In this document: positions 62,872-64,000 of the stretch, piece after piece
Numbering within the stretch: the stretch's first letter is position 1
Layout of the letters: each line of letters opens with the position of its first letter
DNA from: Cyanophora paradoxa
Taxonomy: Eukaryota; Glaucocystophyceae; Cyanophorales; Cyanophoraceae
Direction: 5' to 3'
Length of the DNA stretch: 64,000 nucleotides
Assembly: GCA_004431415.1 (NCBI GenBank)
Contig: QPMI01000423.1
Span: 124,001 to 188,000 of the forward strand
Program-made: the position numbers and the translations under genes
Notes under the pieces: generated by a model
Databases searched by the model: none
What the model was told of the DNA's origin: nothing
What the model saw: the letters and a program-made list of their open reading frames with translations, nothing else

Positions 62872-64000
62872 ATGTTTAACTCAAAGGAACCTAACAACCT
62901 CCCGATTACTCTCATTGAGAAAGTCTCACGTCCCGCTGTTAAGTATCTCATCGATAATTTCGACAATTTGAAGTATCGCCCTAATGTCGATTCTGTCGCT
63001 ACCCTTACTATGCTCAAAAAGTATATGAATAGTATTCGCCCTAATGGAACTCTCGAAGCGAAATACCACCAATGCAAGCATAACACTGGACGCTATTTTA
63101 CAAACCTTTCGCACATCAAGAACAAAAAGCCGAGCCTACAAGGAATGGCGCGCGAATTCCGCCATACTCTCGCTCGTGATAACTATTACGACATTGATAT
63201 GAAAAATGCCCATCCTTCTCTGCTTGTTCAGTATTGCAAAATGAATAGCATTGAGTGCGATTTTCTGGCTGAGTATGTAAACGGACGTGACAAAATCATA
63301 GCTAACCTTCTCAAAAAATACCCTGATATCAACCGTGGAGACATTAAAGATGCTTTCCTTTCTGTGATCAATGGGGGCGGTGGTATTGACTGTCCGGAAA
63401 TCCAAAAAGAAATGGCGTTTAAGAAAATCAAACAGGAAATCGGAGGTATTCACTCTTCTATTGCAAGCCTCGATGAAAATAGCAAGTTTTACAGCATCTG
63501 CAAGCGTAAGAAACAATTCAATGTGTTGGGATCTACCGTTAATATGCTTCTTTGCGATCTCGAAAACAAATGCCTTATGGCTCTGTGTGAGTTCTTGGAA
63601 TCTGTCAAGGTGAAAGTAGGGGTGCTGGTCTTTGATGGATGTATGGTGGAAAAGACACCTGACCTGACCATAGAGAAGCTTAATGAAATTCTTGTAGATG
63701 CTGATAAGTATATTCTCAGTTCTACGGGATACAAAATAGGCTTACTTGTGAAACCTATGGACGAAGGCTTTGGGCTTCCCGATCTCGCAACTTTGGAAGC
63801 CAACGATTTCAAAATTTGCGTTACTGATGCTCACGCTGCGACCATATTCATTGAAGAAATCATTAAGAATGATGTCGTTAATTCAGATGGTCGCTTATTT
63901 GTGAAGACTGACGAGCATCTATGGACGGATGAAAAAGCAAGGGTCGACAACATGCTTTTGAATAGATGCCTCCGATCGAATATTTACCGATCTGATGATA
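62872..64000 (+). CDS. TVpol-type DNA polymerase, probably fused to a helicase; partial, runs off the window
   Basis: 376 codons are visible from ATG 62872 with no stop before the edge. Signature order: GRYFT (73-77), SLQGMAREFRHTL (88-100), the acidic motif YYDIDMKNAHP (105-115) with two Asp, FLSVINGGGG (162-171) and VLVFDGCMV (251-259). This is the pattern of the family A-like TVpol domain found in polinton-like viruses and virophages, where it is commonly fused to a D5-like/SF3 helicase. Around residues 317-345 a phrase of the form FKTDEHLWTDE (here FVKTDEHLWTDE) begins, like the start of D5-N-type regions, so the fusion is likely to continue to the right. It would replicate the viral DNA. 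Confidence 0.85.
   Translation, partial: MFNSKEPNNLPITLIEKVSRPAVKYLIDNFDNLKYRPNVDSVATLTMLKKYMNSIRPNGTLEAKYHQCKHNTGRYFTNLSHIKNKKPSLQGMAREFRHTLARDNYYDIDMKNAHPSLLVQYCKMNSIECDFLAEYVNGRDKIIANLLKKYPDINRGDIKDAFLSVINGGGGIDCPEIQKEMAFKKIKQEIGGIHSSIASLDENSKFYSICKRKKQFNVLGSTVNMLLCDLENKCLMALCEFLESVKVKVGVLVFDGCMVEKTPDLTIEKLNEILVDADKYILSSTGYKIGLLVKPMDEGFGLPDLATLEANDFKICVTDAHAATIFIEEIIKNDVVNSDGRLFVKTDEHLWTDEKARVDNMLLNRCLRSNIYRSDD

Larger units (their letters stand above)
53744..64000. mobile_element. Integrated polinton-like/virophage-like virus, left 10 kb (right end outside window)
   Basis: Base composition falls sharply from GC-rich to AT-rich at about 53.74 kb, and the DNA becomes compact and coding. 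The content (two penton-like proteins, a major capsid protein, packaging ATPase and TVpol-type polymerase) is the core set of polinton-like viruses. The left limit is placed at the inverted repeat where composition changes. It is not proven, because the matching right terminus lies beyond the window. No protease or integrase is seen in this part. Confidence 0.85.

Overview
The window looks like chromosomal DNA of a GC-rich unicellular eukaryote, probably an alga or another protist. The reasons are short GT-AG introns of 64-76 nt, several LINE retrotransposons, a tRNA-headed SINE, satellite arrays and, at the right end, an AT-rich integrated DNA virus of polinton-like or virophage-like type. 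No species is claimed. From 1 to about 53.7 kb the sequence is GC-rich and almost entirely repeats. From about 53.74 kb to the end it is AT-rich, compact and densely coding.

Left part (1-19.6 kb). One real spliced host gene of unknown function lies on the minus strand at 839-2686. A 5'-truncated LINE (6233-9477, plus strand) has a poly(A) end and a 14-bp target-site duplication. From 11.4 to 19.0 kb there are three related satellite families with periods of about 114, 150 and 120 bp. All carry one roughly 30-bp core in both orientations. A second truncated LINE (14102-16407, minus strand) has split one satellite unit. At 19377-19561 there is a 185-bp SINE whose 3' tail matches the 3' end of the LINE at 6.2-9.5 kb.

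Middle part (19.8-49.76 kb). A tandem array of 1-2.7-kb repeat units, each built of sub-repeats of about 130-150 bp, carries two later insertions. The first is a 10.7-kb LINE (27430-38129, minus strand) with a 19-bp target-site duplication. Its 2267-codon ORF2 (endonuclease, reverse transcriptase, RNase H, zinc-binding end) is intact, and its ORF1 is broken by two frameshifts. The second is a 3962-bp TIR element (42008-45969) with perfect 34-bp ends and a 5-bp duplication. Uninterrupted array copies act as empty sites for both. A GC-rich spacer (49.76-53.74 kb) follows, with a 40-bp minisatellite.

Right part (53.74-64.0 kb). The viral element starts with inverted repeats and two copies of a 91-nt hairpin. 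It then encodes a small protein with a putative nucleic-acid-binding C-terminus, a 92-residue protein, two divergently transcribed penton/minor-capsid-like paralogues, a likely double-jelly-roll major capsid protein, a zinc-ribbon Vsr/PD-(D/E)XK homing endonuclease, an FtsK/HerA-type packaging ATPase, a coiled-coil protein, three small proteins and the start of a TVpol-type DNA polymerase that runs off the window. The capsid genes and ATPase would build and fill the particle. The polymerase, probably continuing into a helicase, would replicate the genome. The right end, any integrase and the matching terminal repeat lie outside the window.
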